NCBI GenBank assembly: GCA_032622095.1
Contig: CP136064.1
Coordinates: 276,979,614-277,043,613, forward strand
Direction of reading: 5' to 3'
Source: Siphonodentalium dalli
Taxonomy: Eukaryota > Mollusca > Scaphopoda > Gadilida > Siphonodentaliidae
DNA: 64,000 bases
In this document: positions 1-10,445 of the stretch, in pieces
Layout of the letters: each line of letters opens with the position of its first letter
Position numbering within the stretch: the stretch's first letter is position 1
Position numbers and translations under genes: made by a program
Notes under the pieces: model-generated
The model's input: the letters and a program-made list of their open reading frames with translations, nothing else
Database searches by the model: none
What the model was told of the DNA's origin: nothing

Positions 1-939
1 TCATCTGCATACATTCTTGTTTCGGAATTTAAATTATCTGGGAGATCTTTTATATATACCAGGAAAAGGAAAGGTCCGAGTATATATCCTTGGGGAACTC
101 CGACTGGAATGGGTTGGAAGTTGGAATATGAATTGTGTATTAAGACTCGTTGTTTTCTATTACTGAGGTAATCTTCCAGCCATTTCAATAACGGACCGGA
201 TATGCCGTATTGTTCTAGCTTATATATCAGTCCCCTATGCCAGACTCTTTCAAATGCCTTTGATATATCGCAAAAAAAATGAACATGTGTATAAGTCATT
301 ATCGAGAGTCTGACAGAGGTTATGATATAGATCTGTTAATGGGAAGGTCGTGCTATGTCCGGGAATAAAACCAGATTGATGTTGGTACATTAGTTTGTTA
401 TCTTGGAAAAATGACATAAGATGTTGGGTAATTATTTTTTCAAACACTTTGCCGAGGCTCGGAAGGAGGGAAATAGGACGGTAATTTATACAATCGGCAG
501 GATCATCTTTTTTAAATATGGGGATAACATTTGCTTTTTTCCAGTCTGATGGGAATTGGCCGAGCTCTACTGACTTTTTAAAAATAATTTCTAATGGAAC
601 AACAATCGATTCAGCAGTAGCGTGAATCATTTTTGGGCTTATGCCATCAAATCCATGGGCTTTGTTAACTTTGGGTGATTTAATTGCAGTAATGATCTTA
701 TCTCGGGTGAAAATAATATTGGATAGCGATTTGGAGCATCTACGGAGAAGGATTGGAATTTCGTGACCACGGTCATCGATATTTGAATTTAAAATGAAGG
801 CCTCGTTTAAACACTTCGCTTTCTCGCGATCATCTGTCACATAGGTTTTTCCATTAATAGTGACATCTCCGTGTTGACTATATAATGGTGGGATGCATGT
901 GGATTTCTTTTTGTTCAGCAAATATTTATTGTTTGCCAA
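1..939 (-). pseudogene. LINE reverse transcriptase (partial)
   Basis: Typical LINE reverse transcriptase motifs occur in order: KANVIPIFKK, INYRPISLLPSLGKVFEKII, HQSGFIPGHST, then after a one-base shift the region DISKAFERVWH (first catalytic Asp), GVPQGYILGPFLF (motif B) and YAD(D). The shift falls in an 8-base homopolymer, so either slippage decay or a sequencing error is possible. The apparent first codon at 939 is TTG, so this is not an independent gene but the continuation of the upstream frame. The thumb, C-terminal region and 3' UTR are outside the window. Confidence 0.9.
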
Positions 940-1859
940 AAGTCGCGAGGGGATGGGGATTCATTTACTCGTTCTTCAAGTTTAGAGTGAAATTGTGCTT
1001 TCGCGTATTTCTTCATGTTGTTTACTTTATTTCTGATATCTTTATAATTTCTCCATGAGACATCTGAATTTCGTTTTATGGCTATTTTTCTCAATATATC
1101 TCTGCGTCTGATCTCCCTTCTTATATCTGAGTTGAACCAAAACTTGTCATTTGTTCGTATCGTGACTGTTGATTTGGGGACTGTCTCTTCCATTACTGAG
1201 ATGAATAAATTACAGAATCGGGAAACAGCATGGTCTATATTTTCAACTGTATTTAATTCTTCTTGCCAGTTAATAGCATCTAACATACTGTTAGCCCTGG
1301 TATAATCTCCGTGTTTATATTTCCATATAGTTCTCTTAAATGATGTAGTTTCATATTTTTGGAATTTTAATATCGCATAAACACCATAATTATCTGAGAA
1401 ACCAAGATTTAGAGTGTCGGCGTCGTACACTTGTAAGTTATTGCTCACGATTATGGGGTCCAGAAGTGTTTGGGATGTGGGCGTGACTCTTGTTGGTTTT
1501 TTAATTACATCCTTGAATGTATAATGACCAACTATTTCACTGAGTTTCGAATGCGGATTTAGAAGATTGGAGATAAAATCACCGAGTAGAATAAAATTTT
1601 CAGTTATTTTCAAGGCATTGTCTATTGATTCTTCAAAGAGGTCCCAATAGTTTATGTTACAGAATTGCTCCGATCTGTAGGTTAATGCGAGGAGGACTCG
1701 ATTCGATTTATTCTCGATCTCAAACCAAAAGATAGAGGCGACAAACTCGAGTTCGGTTCTCCGTTTGTAAACCAGATGCTTAGCGAAATATGCACAAATT
1801 CCACCGCCATAAGAGTTTCGGTCAGATCTAAACGGACGATGGAAGTTTTCAATTAACAA
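915..1859 (-). pseudogene. LINE ORF: rest of endonuclease domain and linker
   Basis: This frame carries the middle and end of the endonuclease domain: FRSDRNSYGGGICAYF, LLGDF (the usual GDFN, with Ile in place of Asn) and GFSDNYGVYA, which matches the C-terminal SDH motif with His replaced by Asn (AAT codon, plus positions 1389-1391). A basic linker of ~140 residues follows and ends in DFWQTIN, which normally precedes the reverse transcriptase. The continuation is in the frame that overlaps at 915-939, so an indel lies there. Two altered active-site positions suggest a dead endonuclease. Confidence 0.85.
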
Positions 1860-2218
1860 TTTTCCGTATGGTAGGTTGGGTCGAGGTGTGTTTCAGTGAA
1901 GCAAAGAATGTCATATTCGTTTATAGCTTCAACTATTTTATGTAGCTTATTTCTAATACTGCGGATATTATATTGAAAAACAGTTATGTTCCCTGTTATG
2001 TCAGTTTGTGAATTTGGTCCCGGATTACTATGAACGGATCCAGAACTTAGAAGCAGCATTGTTATTACGACAAGGACAAGTGGCAGTCTTAGGTTACATC
2101 CCTTGGGGATTTTGTAAAATTTACTTTTTCGATATAAATCCATTTTCGGCCTGTTTTTATACTTTATGTTATTAAAGCTGCCAATCGCGGCACGGTGCTG
2201 CATCGCTGAGATCCCCAT
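1853..2218 (-). pseudogene. LINE ORF: leader plus start of endonuclease domain
   Basis: The first ATG is at 2218-2216. The leader is basic, then carries a hydrophobic stretch (residues ~46-58) and the sequence SGSVHSNPGP (NPGP codons at 2026-2015), then the start of the exonuclease-endonuclease-phosphatase fold: QYNIRSIRNK (active-site Asn) and CFTETHLDP (catalytic Glu). This order (hydrophobic leader, NPGP, endonuclease) is familiar from CR1/Jockey-like LINEs of invertebrates. The NPGP resembles the end of a 2A ribosome-skipping peptide, although the usual D-x-E before it is replaced by S-V-H. The frame ends at 1853, and the endonuclease continues in another frame from about 1859. Confidence 0.85.
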
Positions 2219-2221
2219 CAA

Positions 2222-2647
2222 GTACTTTGGGCGAGGTCACAGCTAAGCAGCCCGAAACCGGTTAACAGCTGTAATAAATGATATCCTGGAGTGAGAGAAA
2301 GTCGGCAGTTTGCTAACAGAATGCATGAGAGATACAGTTGTTTTGTGGGTCAGAGAAAGGGTGGCATGATTAGAATGTATCAAACATGAAAAAAACATGA
2401 TAGACAATGGTGAAACAATATATACACAAAATCGTTGATAAAACAACGAAGAACATGATTGTGATAAGATGAAGTGTCAATGGGACATGTATAAAGAGTC
2501 CAATCATGTGAAATGTGAGTAGAAACAAATAAAAGAAATCAGTTTTTTTTTTGGAGTGGATATTTCATAATGTCATGTGGCGGTACTGAAATTGAGATTG
2601 GTCGCTACCCCAAAGCCAGGGGCGAAAGGCTACCCAGGACCTTAAAA
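2222..2647. other. no gene seen; probable LINE 5' flank
   Basis: AT-rich DNA between the LINE start and the microsatellite. It may include the LINE 5' UTR. I see no coding similarity, repeat or RNA gene. Confidence 0.4.
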
Positions 2648-2731
2648 AAATATACATATACATACGTATACACATATACATACACATATATACATATACA
2701 CACACATACACATATATATATGCATATATAC
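2648..2731. repeat. (TACATA)n / (TA)n microsatellite
   Basis: Imperfect run of TATACATA, ACACATA and TATATA. Reading frames across it (YTYTYV-type peptides) are repeat artefacts. Confidence 0.9.
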
Positions 2732-3312
2732 CCCGGGCGCAACGGAGCTGGCCATACGACACATGCTAATTTATACTATATATGTGTCACATGTCACGAA
2801 TTATGAACTTGATGGTATAAACTCTAAATTCATCAAAGGGCGAGATTACCCGCCAGCCTGCGTGTAAACCACCTCCTCGGTCCCGGGTGACTCCTTTCGG
2901 CCTCCAGCCCCGGGCGACCTCCCTCCCCGAGATCCAGGGGGGCAACGACCAAAATCATCTGTATCGACCCCAGAAGATCGGTTGGGTACATATGGCTGCA
3001 TTTATGCGTAAAAGGCCACCCTGTCATGTCACTTACACGAAAGGATGAGGGATTTATACATGTGCGGAAAAGCAGAATTGTTATATAAACGAGTTGCCAT
3101 ATATTGACTGTTTTATTATTGCCGGCATGTCGTTGATAATTATGTCAGAGGTCACGCCCGTGAAACACGTGCCGTTGGGCGGGAAATTTTCGACAGACAC
3201 ATGGATCGGTATACATTTCATCCAGTTTCTATTATTATCATTTATATATTTACATACACCTGATATCTCTTCCGATTTCCCCATAGCGTTACGGTAGACA
3301 CGCCCCCTTATT
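2732..3312. other. no gene seen; short GC-rich island
   Basis: 2830-3030 is distinctly GC-rich (CCCCGGGCGACC, CCCTCCCCGAG) in AT-rich surroundings, but I can match it to no RNA gene, promoter or protein. Short frames on both strands lack any family signal. Confidence 0.4.
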
Positions 3313-3385
3313 CAATGCGTTCATAAACCTATGAACGTAACGTGACGTCACTTCCAATGTCGTTCATAGGTTTATGAACACATTG
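3313..3385. repeat. hairpin with 25-bp arms around a TGACGTCA palindrome
   Basis: Left arm 3313-3337 and right arm 3361-3385 are reverse complements with one mismatch (core GTTCATAAACCTATGAACG). The 23-nt loop carries the perfect palindrome TGACGTCA (3343-3350), which equals the CRE/ATF consensus. It may be the tip of a MITE or a chance regulatory palindrome. Confidence 0.8.
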
Positions 3386-3909
3386 GTCCCGGAAATCACC
3401 GGGATTGTCGGACATTACCGACTGCTTGAGTATATAGTACGTCCGGATTTGGCAAGATATTTGTTTCGGTCTATAATCAGTGTTGTTGCTCTGTGTTACT
3501 GAGCGTTGATGTTAAAAAAAACCGCGCTACTCAATAGGGTTTTATCATTTTCCTTGCCGCTACAAATATTCCCCCGAACCTCACAAATATATCATTATGG
3601 TAGAACGGCGTGTTGTCGATTTCTTATCCGCAGCCGAAACTTAATTGTTAGTTTCAGATATTAATCATTCTTGAAATCAACACGTCTACATTAGTTACCG
3701 GTACTATCTAAACAAGACATCTTGTCATATGTGTATACTTTACTGTTAAATTGCGTTTTTTCCGTTCTCCATGAATGGATTATCAAAATGTTTGGTTTTC
3801 CAAAAAACAAGGATTCGAACTATCTGAACTGAACTCCATGCGTTCGTTTAAATAGATGAATAAATAGTGGGAAAGACATACAATCCTAATTCATAATGAA
3901 TTTAAGTAT
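3386..3909. other. no gene seen
   Basis: Unremarkable AT-rich DNA downstream of the Crypton gene. It could be part of the Crypton 3' region, but no element end is visible. Confidence 0.4.
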
Positions 3910-4074
3910 ATAAATAGAGGATCTACAACGAGTCCCCAGTTTATAGCGGAATTTACAAAACGAGTCCAGTAAATTAGGTCTGGACCGAGCCTTTGGCGAG
4001 GTCCAGACCTAATTTACTGGACGAGTTTTGTAAATTCCGCTATAAACTGGGGACGAGTTGTAGATTCTATTTAT
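3910..4074. repeat. near-perfect foldback element with unidirectional CGAG motifs
   Basis: Arms of ~75 bp run inwards from 3910 and 4074 to a loop near 3993. They are complementary except for a 2-nt indel and the tetramers CGAG. CGAG occurs six times on the plus strand, at 3929, 3961, 3986, 3997, 4022 and 4054. These form three mirror pairs around the hairpin centre, yet all six read CGAG on the same strand, so each breaks the pairing. No protein or transposon end is recognised. Confidence 0.85.
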
Positions 4075-4278
4075 TACATGATCCAGAACCTGACAAAACA
4101 TGCTTTAAATCAACAAATGGGACGTGAAACTAAACATCGCTTCTATAAGGCCTGCGATGACGTATCACGTAACGTTGCGTTGTGTGCCCGCGTAAATAAA
4201 TAGTCCCAGATAAACAAAGACTCTTTGACGTATTTAAATTTAATTGCGTAATTTTAATGAATAAAATGTTCAATCTCT

Positions 4279-5886
4279 TCACTCCTCGTCTCCCGAATCT
4301 GAATCTATGATTATTCTCCGACGCTTAATGGCTGGTGTTGGTTCGCTCCTGTCGCAATTATGCACGTGCACTTCAAAAGTGCCGCCATACACATTTCCGA
4401 AAAGCGAATTCGCTGTGCCGTGGACATTCATTTGGTTGTTTGATGTGTTCGTGTTTGTCATTGTTTTCATCACTGCGTGGATGTTTCTCGGAACACTTTC
4501 AACTCTAGCTGGTACTTCTGTTGACATAGTGTTAATTGAATTTTCTGGAGTTACCGATGATTTTGTGCTTGATGACGACAGAACACGTGAGATTTGTTGA
4601 TGTTGTTCTGAATTCAAACAGCTGTAGTTGTTTACAGACTGGATGTTTTTGTGACCGCTAATTTGTACAATATGGTTTGCCGGGATTTCAAAGTCATTTA
4701 ATTTCTGGATCATATGCTTTCTTGCACTGTGGTTTGACAGGTGTTTTTCTGACGAGAATCCGGCTGCCTTACACATTCGGCGCATCAATGATCCCAGTTT
4801 ATTTACGCCAATTGGCTGACGCTTGAACCACATTTCACCTGGTTTGGGTGTGCCTATTCCGGTGTGGGTTGCAAGATAGAACGGACGGTCAGCACCATTG
4901 AAATCCTTCGGACGTTTATCTCTGTAGATTTTGTAGATGTTAACAATACATTTCAGTGGATCGGTGTTATTAGCCCATAATTTTGGACGGATTCTGCGGA
5001 TATCTCTTGGATTGGCACCGGTCCTGGTTTTGGTCTGACGTTCATTAAATTCCAGATATGGAAGAGAATCAGCTGGTTCACACAATGTTACGTCACCCCA
5101 GCACATGTCTCGATGTTCTCCTGTACCACGCAGACCAAAATGAACTGTGAAGTAAAACCAGAGTGTATTTGTGATGGCCATGGGTAGGGACGATCCGAAC
5201 TGCTCAGTTTCCCACAGAGCATAGATCTCTGCATCAGAAATGGGTTCTGACTTGTGTGGTGCGTTTCCCTTGCCATCACGTTTCAACGACTTTTGTTTGC
5301 ATTTGAGGACTTCACGAACCTGTGCAAACTCAACGCTGGTAATGATCGAATAGCCATATTTCTGACGCCTCAATTGTCTGTCGAAGCTTGAAATAAATCC
5401 CCGAAGTGATGTAGGCTCATATTCGGACCCATCGGATTTGCGGACACCAATTAGGAATTTGCACAACAACGGAGATAGTTCACCGTGTGGAATTAAGTGA
5501 ATTTCCCGGACTGTGTTACCTGTGTTTTCAAGGTAAGTTTTGAACAGTTTTAGGTCACAAATTGTTTTATAGAGGGTGTTCTTGTTGCTTTGTTGAACCA
5601 TGAATTCATTTATGTCCGATTCACTAACCTCTGCGAACCTTGTATTTTGAAAACTTGAATTTGATGTGGAAGCGATTGCATCATCAGCAGGTGTACTTGT
5701 TGACGTCGGCTCCGAGTCAGCTAACAGCGACAATCTTTTCGGCTCTATTTAAACTTCAAAGTCTATTCCATCCAATTTAACGGTGTAATATTCGCCATCT
5801 GCACCGATCCGATGACCAATTATTGTTCCCTGGCCCTCATTGTCAATATTTACATTAGAATTCGTTGGAAAAATATTTGAAGCCAT
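4279..5886 (-). pseudogene. Crypton-type tyrosine recombinase (KIAA1958-like), one in-frame stop
   Basis: The recombinase body runs from the TTG at 5733 to TGA at 4281-4279. Counting that TTG as residue 1, the tyrosine-recombinase tetrad is visible: Arg202 in HFGLRGTGEHRD, His335 and Arg338 in SNHSARKHM, His361 in ISGHKN and Tyr370 in VNNYS. A basic stretch (KRRR) and acidic tail (DSDSGDEE) close the protein. The upstream ATG at 5886-5884 opens 45 codons in the same frame, ending in TAA at 5751-5749, 15 bases before the TTG. The natural reading is one ORF of ~535 codons with a single nonsense codon. Otherwise translation would start at Met45 of the body. The family includes Cryptons and host genes derived from them, and function here is inferred. 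Without the stop it would be intact. Confidence 0.85.
5749..5886 (-). CDS. 45-aa N-terminal piece of the Crypton ORF
   Basis: ATG at 5886-5884, TAA at 5751-5749, in frame with the recombinase that follows after 15 bases. It contains GHRIGADGEYYTVKLDG, which looks like folded protein rather than chance sequence. I do not recognise the domain. It could be a short separate peptide or, more likely, the amino terminus of the recombinase cut off by the TAA. Confidence 0.55.
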   Translation of the reverse strand: MASNIFPTNSNVNIDNEGQGTIIGHRIGADGEYYTVKLDGIDFEV

Positions 5887-6080
5887 ACTTTTGAAACGTA
5901 GCGAACGGAATTTAATCAGACGATAAACCGGAAGTCAAAGGTCAAGTTGGCGCAACAATAATACTTTTGGGTACACCTGGCACTATTTCCTGTTATTAAA
6001 CGAACGGTTAATATCAGAATTTATAGAATGGGTTTATTGAATGGAATAAGGGTAGGATCATGTAATAAATATAAATAATA
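5887..6080. other. 5' flank of Crypton gene, no gene seen
   Basis: Short AT-rich stretch upstream of the Crypton ATG. No clear TATA box or splice structure can be supported. Confidence 0.35.
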
Positions 6081-6219
6081 AACGGCGGATTCAACGTGGT
6101 CATGGGTTTTGACCGCGTTAAAAAATCAGCAAACTCCGCATGAACCCCTTCGGGGTTCATGCAGTTTGCTGATTTTTTCTCGCGGTCAAAATCCCATGAC
6201 CACATTGAAACCGCCGTTC
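6081..6219. repeat. long hairpin (68-bp arms, TTC/TTCG tip)
   Basis: AACGGCGG at 6081 pairs with CCGCCGTT at 6211-6218, and the arms run with only a few mismatches and short indels to the tip ACCCCTTCGGGGT at 6144-6156. It looks like a MITE-type foldback or a source of a long hairpin RNA. It lies 195 bp upstream of the Crypton start. Confidence 0.85.
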
Positions 6220-6813
6220 CTTTCTTATATAATTCCATTGCCAATAGTTTAGATTTGTGCATAAATGGGATAATTTTGTGACATGACAGTGCATGCAAGA
6301 TGCTGAACGGGGATCATTCACAGTACCGGTACCTACGGAATTATGGAGTTTTGGCTTCAGTCACTGAATTTATAGATGTGACTTTTAGTGCTCCTGTGCC
6401 AGCAAGGTTTGTTTTCTCTTTGCTAGTGATAGTGTTATAAATTTTGGCGTGATGAAACGCGTTACGTGTGTGTCGAAGGCAGTTCGAGCTTGGGGTATTT
6501 ATATTTCTAATATCTATATGGTGATACTGAATGAGGCGATGATTTGATGAAATAAACAAATTACAGATACATGCAAATCAGCAAAGTTATTTCTCAAAGC
6601 ATTTTATATAGTCATATTTTATTTTTTTATTTTTTATTTATTTATTTTTGTTTTTTAAATTGTATAGCCCATGATTCAGGGACGCGGTCCCGTGAAAAAA
6701 GGAGGGTGTATATATACGAGTGGAACGGGGGTATCAGACTGGCTATTTTTATTTTATTTATTATTAATTTTTATTTTTATTTTATTTTTTAATTGAAATT
6801 GGGCATATCAGTG
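6220..6813. other. no gene seen; T-rich tracts
   Basis: Contains two (TTTA)n/(TTTTA)n tracts at about 6610-6660 and 6745-6795. No coding signal. Confidence 0.5.
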
Positions 6814-6940
6814 TTAAAGGTGTCATTCCGGATTTGAAGCATTCAGTTACATAAACATGCCAAATATAATATACTTTTAATTTATTTGGAAATATATTTT
6901 GTGATTTTGTTTGTTTTTTATTTTGTTTTTGTTCGTGTGG

Positions 6941-6972
<32 letters not shown>

Positions 6973-7119
6973 TTCAATTGGAGATCAAAATTTGGTGGTA
7001 CATATAAGCTAAGTTTCATCATGTACACTTGTATAATGAATCATGTTTATGATCATTTTTTTATGATTGTTAAATTTGGATTCATGGAAATTTGTCCGGA
7101 AAGTGAGAGACACCTTTAA
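6814..7119. mobile_element. MITE with TTAAAGGTGTC ends
   Basis: TTAAAGGTGTC at 6814-6824 is mirrored by GACACCTTTAA at 7109-7119. The 306-bp interior is T-rich and non-coding. Similar TTAAAGG ends recur at 48000, 57031 and 58767, so it probably belongs to a set of TTAA-flanked MITEs. The short terminal repeat makes this copy less certain. Confidence 0.6.
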
Positions 7120-7529
7120 GTAAATTGGAAGTACTCATTGCTGATTGGCTTGCAATTAATTGGTACTTTCACACATATTGATGTGAGATTTTCAATGTGA
7201 AAGTTTGTTCCAATTTGTTTTTTTGTTTGTTTTTCTTTCACGGTTTCGCTTCTGGATGCAGGAATTTTTGAGTTGGTATATGGTTCTAGGGTTTAATATG
7301 TACATTGTTAGTTTAAAATTACCTTTATAAAATTTAAGGAATTTGCGAGGCCAAACCAAATTTAACTTCACTTAGTAAAGTTCTTAATTTGTTTGAAAAA
7401 GTCATGTACATGTGTTATTGATTAGGGTATCATGAATTGATTTAACTGAGTGGTGATGAGCTTTGATTAGAATGAGTTATTTTCAAGTCTGCATTGTTCC
7501 ATCAAATTAATCAATTTTTTGGATTTTCA
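7120..7529. other. no gene seen
   Basis: AT-rich non-coding DNA without repeats or RNA genes that I can identify. Confidence 0.4.
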
Positions 7530-7745
7530 TCATTTTAAATGAATTAAATTGTTATAAAATAAATATATCTATATATAAATATATATATATATATATATTT
7601 TTTTTTTTTTCCTTTCCATTCTCAAAGTTGATGAAATTAAATTGTGATGATAAAATAATTATACCATAATTATATATATATATATATTTTATTATTATTT
7701 TTTTTTCTTCTTTCCATTCTCAAAGTTGATGAAACTCATCACCAG
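7530..7745. repeat. two tandem copies of an (AT)n / poly-T block
   Basis: Each copy has an (AT)n run, a T-run and then CTTTCCATTCTCAAAGTTGATGAAA (ends at about 7635 and 7735), giving a period of about 110 bp. Confidence 0.7.
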
Positions 7746-8379
7746 CCAGATTTACCTTTGCTCCTGTGTCTCATCTGGTCACAGTTTGGACTGCATATCT
7801 GGAGATTGGATTTTGTAAATTTAAAATTGGAAGTGTTTTGCAAAATATTTGCTTGATTGTTGCAAGGAAAAGTGGTGGATTGGATGTACCAAAGTTATAC
7901 ATTCGATTAATGATTAATCCAAGTGGCCCATGACTGAGATTTCAGGCCGAGGAAAAAATAGAAGTCCAAATTGGGTTGAAATTCAGAAGGAGAAGATAGA
8001 CAATACTATTGGCATATATAGATTTTTTAAATTTGTTTTAATTTATTTAATCTTTATTTATTATATTTATTTTGAATTTGTTTCCTTGTCCCTGCTTCAA
8101 GTTGTCCACGAGAGGAGCAACAAACAAAAGCAAGAACAACTAAACAAACACAAATACAAAAATTTCTGGATATAATGAAAAGGTCTATCAGGTAAGGTGT
8201 ATATAATGGGGTATGAAATCCAAAAGGAACCACCAAAATTCTCTTATGTGTTATGCACATTGTCTCCAGATCTCCCTTCCGATCTGTTTTTATACATATA
8301 AAGTTTTCATGTCAAGCTGAAAATTGGTAAAAATAAATATATTCCGTACAGTACATGTATGACAAAAAAGTATCCTGGA
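7746..8379. other. no gene seen
   Basis: Two short opposite-strand frames exist near 7930-8260 but show no family signal or codon bias. Treated as non-coding. Confidence 0.4.
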
Positions 8380-9060
8380 TTCACATTCTATGCTGTTAGT
8401 TAAGACATAGATTTAGAAATGTATACCCAGAGTCTCAGTACAACATAAAGATATGTTCAGGATTCTAGGTCCAATTTGAATCTGTAGACATTATATCAAT
8501 TATTTACATGTGGTGAATAGGGTAATGACTTTAGCAATGGTTGATGAAATAGGTTGAGGATAGGTATATACTATATAGATGTTGCTAGTTGAGCCTTACA
8601 GCCCTATACATATCTTTAAAACCTTATTCAGTCACATATTGATAAATACAATGTTTATAGTCCATCAAATATGTGGACTCACATTCTATGCTGTTGATTA
8701 ATACATAGATTCAGACATGTATACTCAACAGACAGTGCAACTTAAAGATATGTTTAGGGTCCATGTCTATTTTGAATCAGTTTAGTTTTTATATCAATTA
8801 TTCACGTGTAATGAAATAGAAATAATGAGTTTAGCAAATTTGAATCAAGTAACTTGGTTATAGGTAATTAGCTGCTACTAATTTGGGCCTTGTGGCCCTG
8901 AACACATATTTAATGCTTTAGCATGTGAATCAAGTAACTTGACTATAGATAATTAGCTGTTTCTAATTGAGCCCTGTGGCCCTGAACACATATATAACGC
9001 CTTATCATGTGAATCAAGTAACTTGTCTATTGGTAATTAGCTGTTGCTACATGTATTTGG
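8380..9060. repeat. degenerate tandem repeats (~300 bp and ~85 bp periods)
   Basis: CATTCTATGCTGTT with its downstream context recurs at about 8385 and 8686. GAATCAAGTAACTTG followed by TAATTAGCTG recurs near 8843, 8925 and 9011. The copies are diverged, so the duplications are old. Confidence 0.7.
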
Positions 9061-9100
9061 TTGTACATATATACCATATTGATTGGAACAGCAAAACAGC

Positions 9101-9106
9101 ATAGTG
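9101..9106. repeat. target site duplication, left (ATAGTG)
   Basis: Identical to 17834-17839, directly next to the element end. Confidence 0.8.
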
Positions 9107-9120
9107 TGCTGCATACCCAC

Positions 9121-9550
9121 CGGTTTAGGGGCATAATGGTAAATGCCATGTTTGGCACCATATGGCACCGTCTATGGCACCATGCCAAAAATGGTAAATG
9201 CCTATTTTTGGTATTGTATGTCACACTTTATCTTTAGGGGCAAAATCGTAAATTCCTATTTTTGGCATTGTATGTCACACTTTATCTTTAGGGGAAAAAT
9301 GGTAAATGCCATGTTTGGCATTGTATGTCACACTTTATCTTTAGGGGCAAAATGGTAAATTCCTATTTTTGGCATTGTATATCACACTTTATCTTTAGGG
9401 GCAAAATGGTAAATGCCATGTTTGGCATTGTACGGCACGCTATCTTTTAGGGGCAAAATGGTAAATTCCTATTTTTGGCAGTGTATGTCACACTTTATCT
9501 TTAGGGGCAAAATGGTAAATTCCTATTTTTGGCACCGCTTGGCATCATCT
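9121..9550. repeat. ~52-bp tandem repeats in outer left TIR
   Basis: Units of the type GGGGCAAAATGGTAAAT..CC...TTTGGCATTGTATGTCACACTTTATCTTTA. Unit subtypes alternate between AAATGCCATGTTTGG and AAATTCCTATTTTTGG. A further partial block lies at 9630-9800. The matching block in the right arm is 17310-17820. Frames through it are artefacts. Confidence 0.9.
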
Positions 9551-10010
9551 CCGTTACAACTATTTATACGCACTTAAGGTAGTTACATAACAGAAAAACA
9601 TACAAGTGTGTACGTTAGTAAAGTATTTCCTATTTTCGGCATTGTATGTCACATTTTATCTTTAGGGGCAAAATGGTAAATGCCATGTTTGGCATTGTAC
9701 GGCACGCTATCTTTTAGGGGCAAAATGGTAAATTCCTATTTTTTTGGTATTGTATGTCACACTTTATCTTTAGGGGCAAAATGGTAAATTCCTATTTTTG
9801 GCACCGCTTGGCATCATCTCCGTTACAACTATTTATACGCACTTAAGGTAGTTACATAACAGAAAAACATACAAGTGTGCACACTAGTAAGGTATAATGG
9901 TTCCATTGAACTTAAACCGTTTTGCCCCCAGAGGTGCAAGTCCGTCTATTTGCTTTAATTAAGCTTGACAAACTTTCACTGGAAAATGTAGTTCTAAAAA
10001 TAGTCCTTCG

Positions 10011-10445
10011 ATAGGTAATCAATTTCAACATTAATGAGGAGCTTTCAATTTACCGACATTTAACCGTTACCGCACGCTATTGCGCCGAAGTCATCAGTCC
10101 AATGACCGGAAATGTTAATTTTAATTAGCAATTATCGTAAGCGTGATACAAATTTAAAAATGTCACATAATATACACGAAACTTTTCAATTTATTACAGG
10201 TCCTGACCTTTTTGTCAATATCTACATTCCTTCTATAGGTAATCAATTTCAACATTAATGAGGAGCTTTCAATTTTACCGACATTTAACCGTTACCGCAG
10301 GCTATTGCGCCGAAGTCATCCGTCCCAATGACCGGAAATGTTAATTTTAATTAGCAATTATCGTGTGATACAAATTTTCAAATGTCACAGAATATACACG
10401 AAACTTTAAATTTATTACAGGTCCTGACCCTTTGTCAATATCTAC
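10011..10445. repeat. ~224-bp tandem duplication
   Basis: ATAGGTAATCAATTTCAAC starts at 10011 and again at 10235. The copies differ by small indels, and a third partial start is seen near 10443. Confidence 0.9.

Larger units (their letters stand above)
1..2218 (-). mobile_element. non-LTR retrotransposon (CR1/Jockey-like LINE), broken and cut by window edge
   Basis: A minus-strand LINE is seen as three overlapping frames: the start of an apurinic-type endonuclease, the rest of that domain plus a linker, and a reverse transcriptase. The reading frame changes near 1855, near 920 and in a run of eight T (minus strand) near 265-280, so this copy cannot make one full protein unless the indels are assembly errors. 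The last 250 bases continue the reverse transcriptase in a new frame and end in the middle of the catalytic YADD (Y, A and first D at 11 to 3, second D cut by the window edge). The 3' end lies outside the window. The clade is inferred from domain style only. Confidence 0.9.

Noticed and set aside
2833-3027. GC-rich island as a possible exon or RNA gene
   Set aside because: No consistent frame, splice sites or RNA fold could be supported.
5733-5733. Start of the Crypton protein at 5733
   Set aside because: The codon is TTG, not ATG; the frame extends upstream to a TAA and beyond it to the ATG at 5886.
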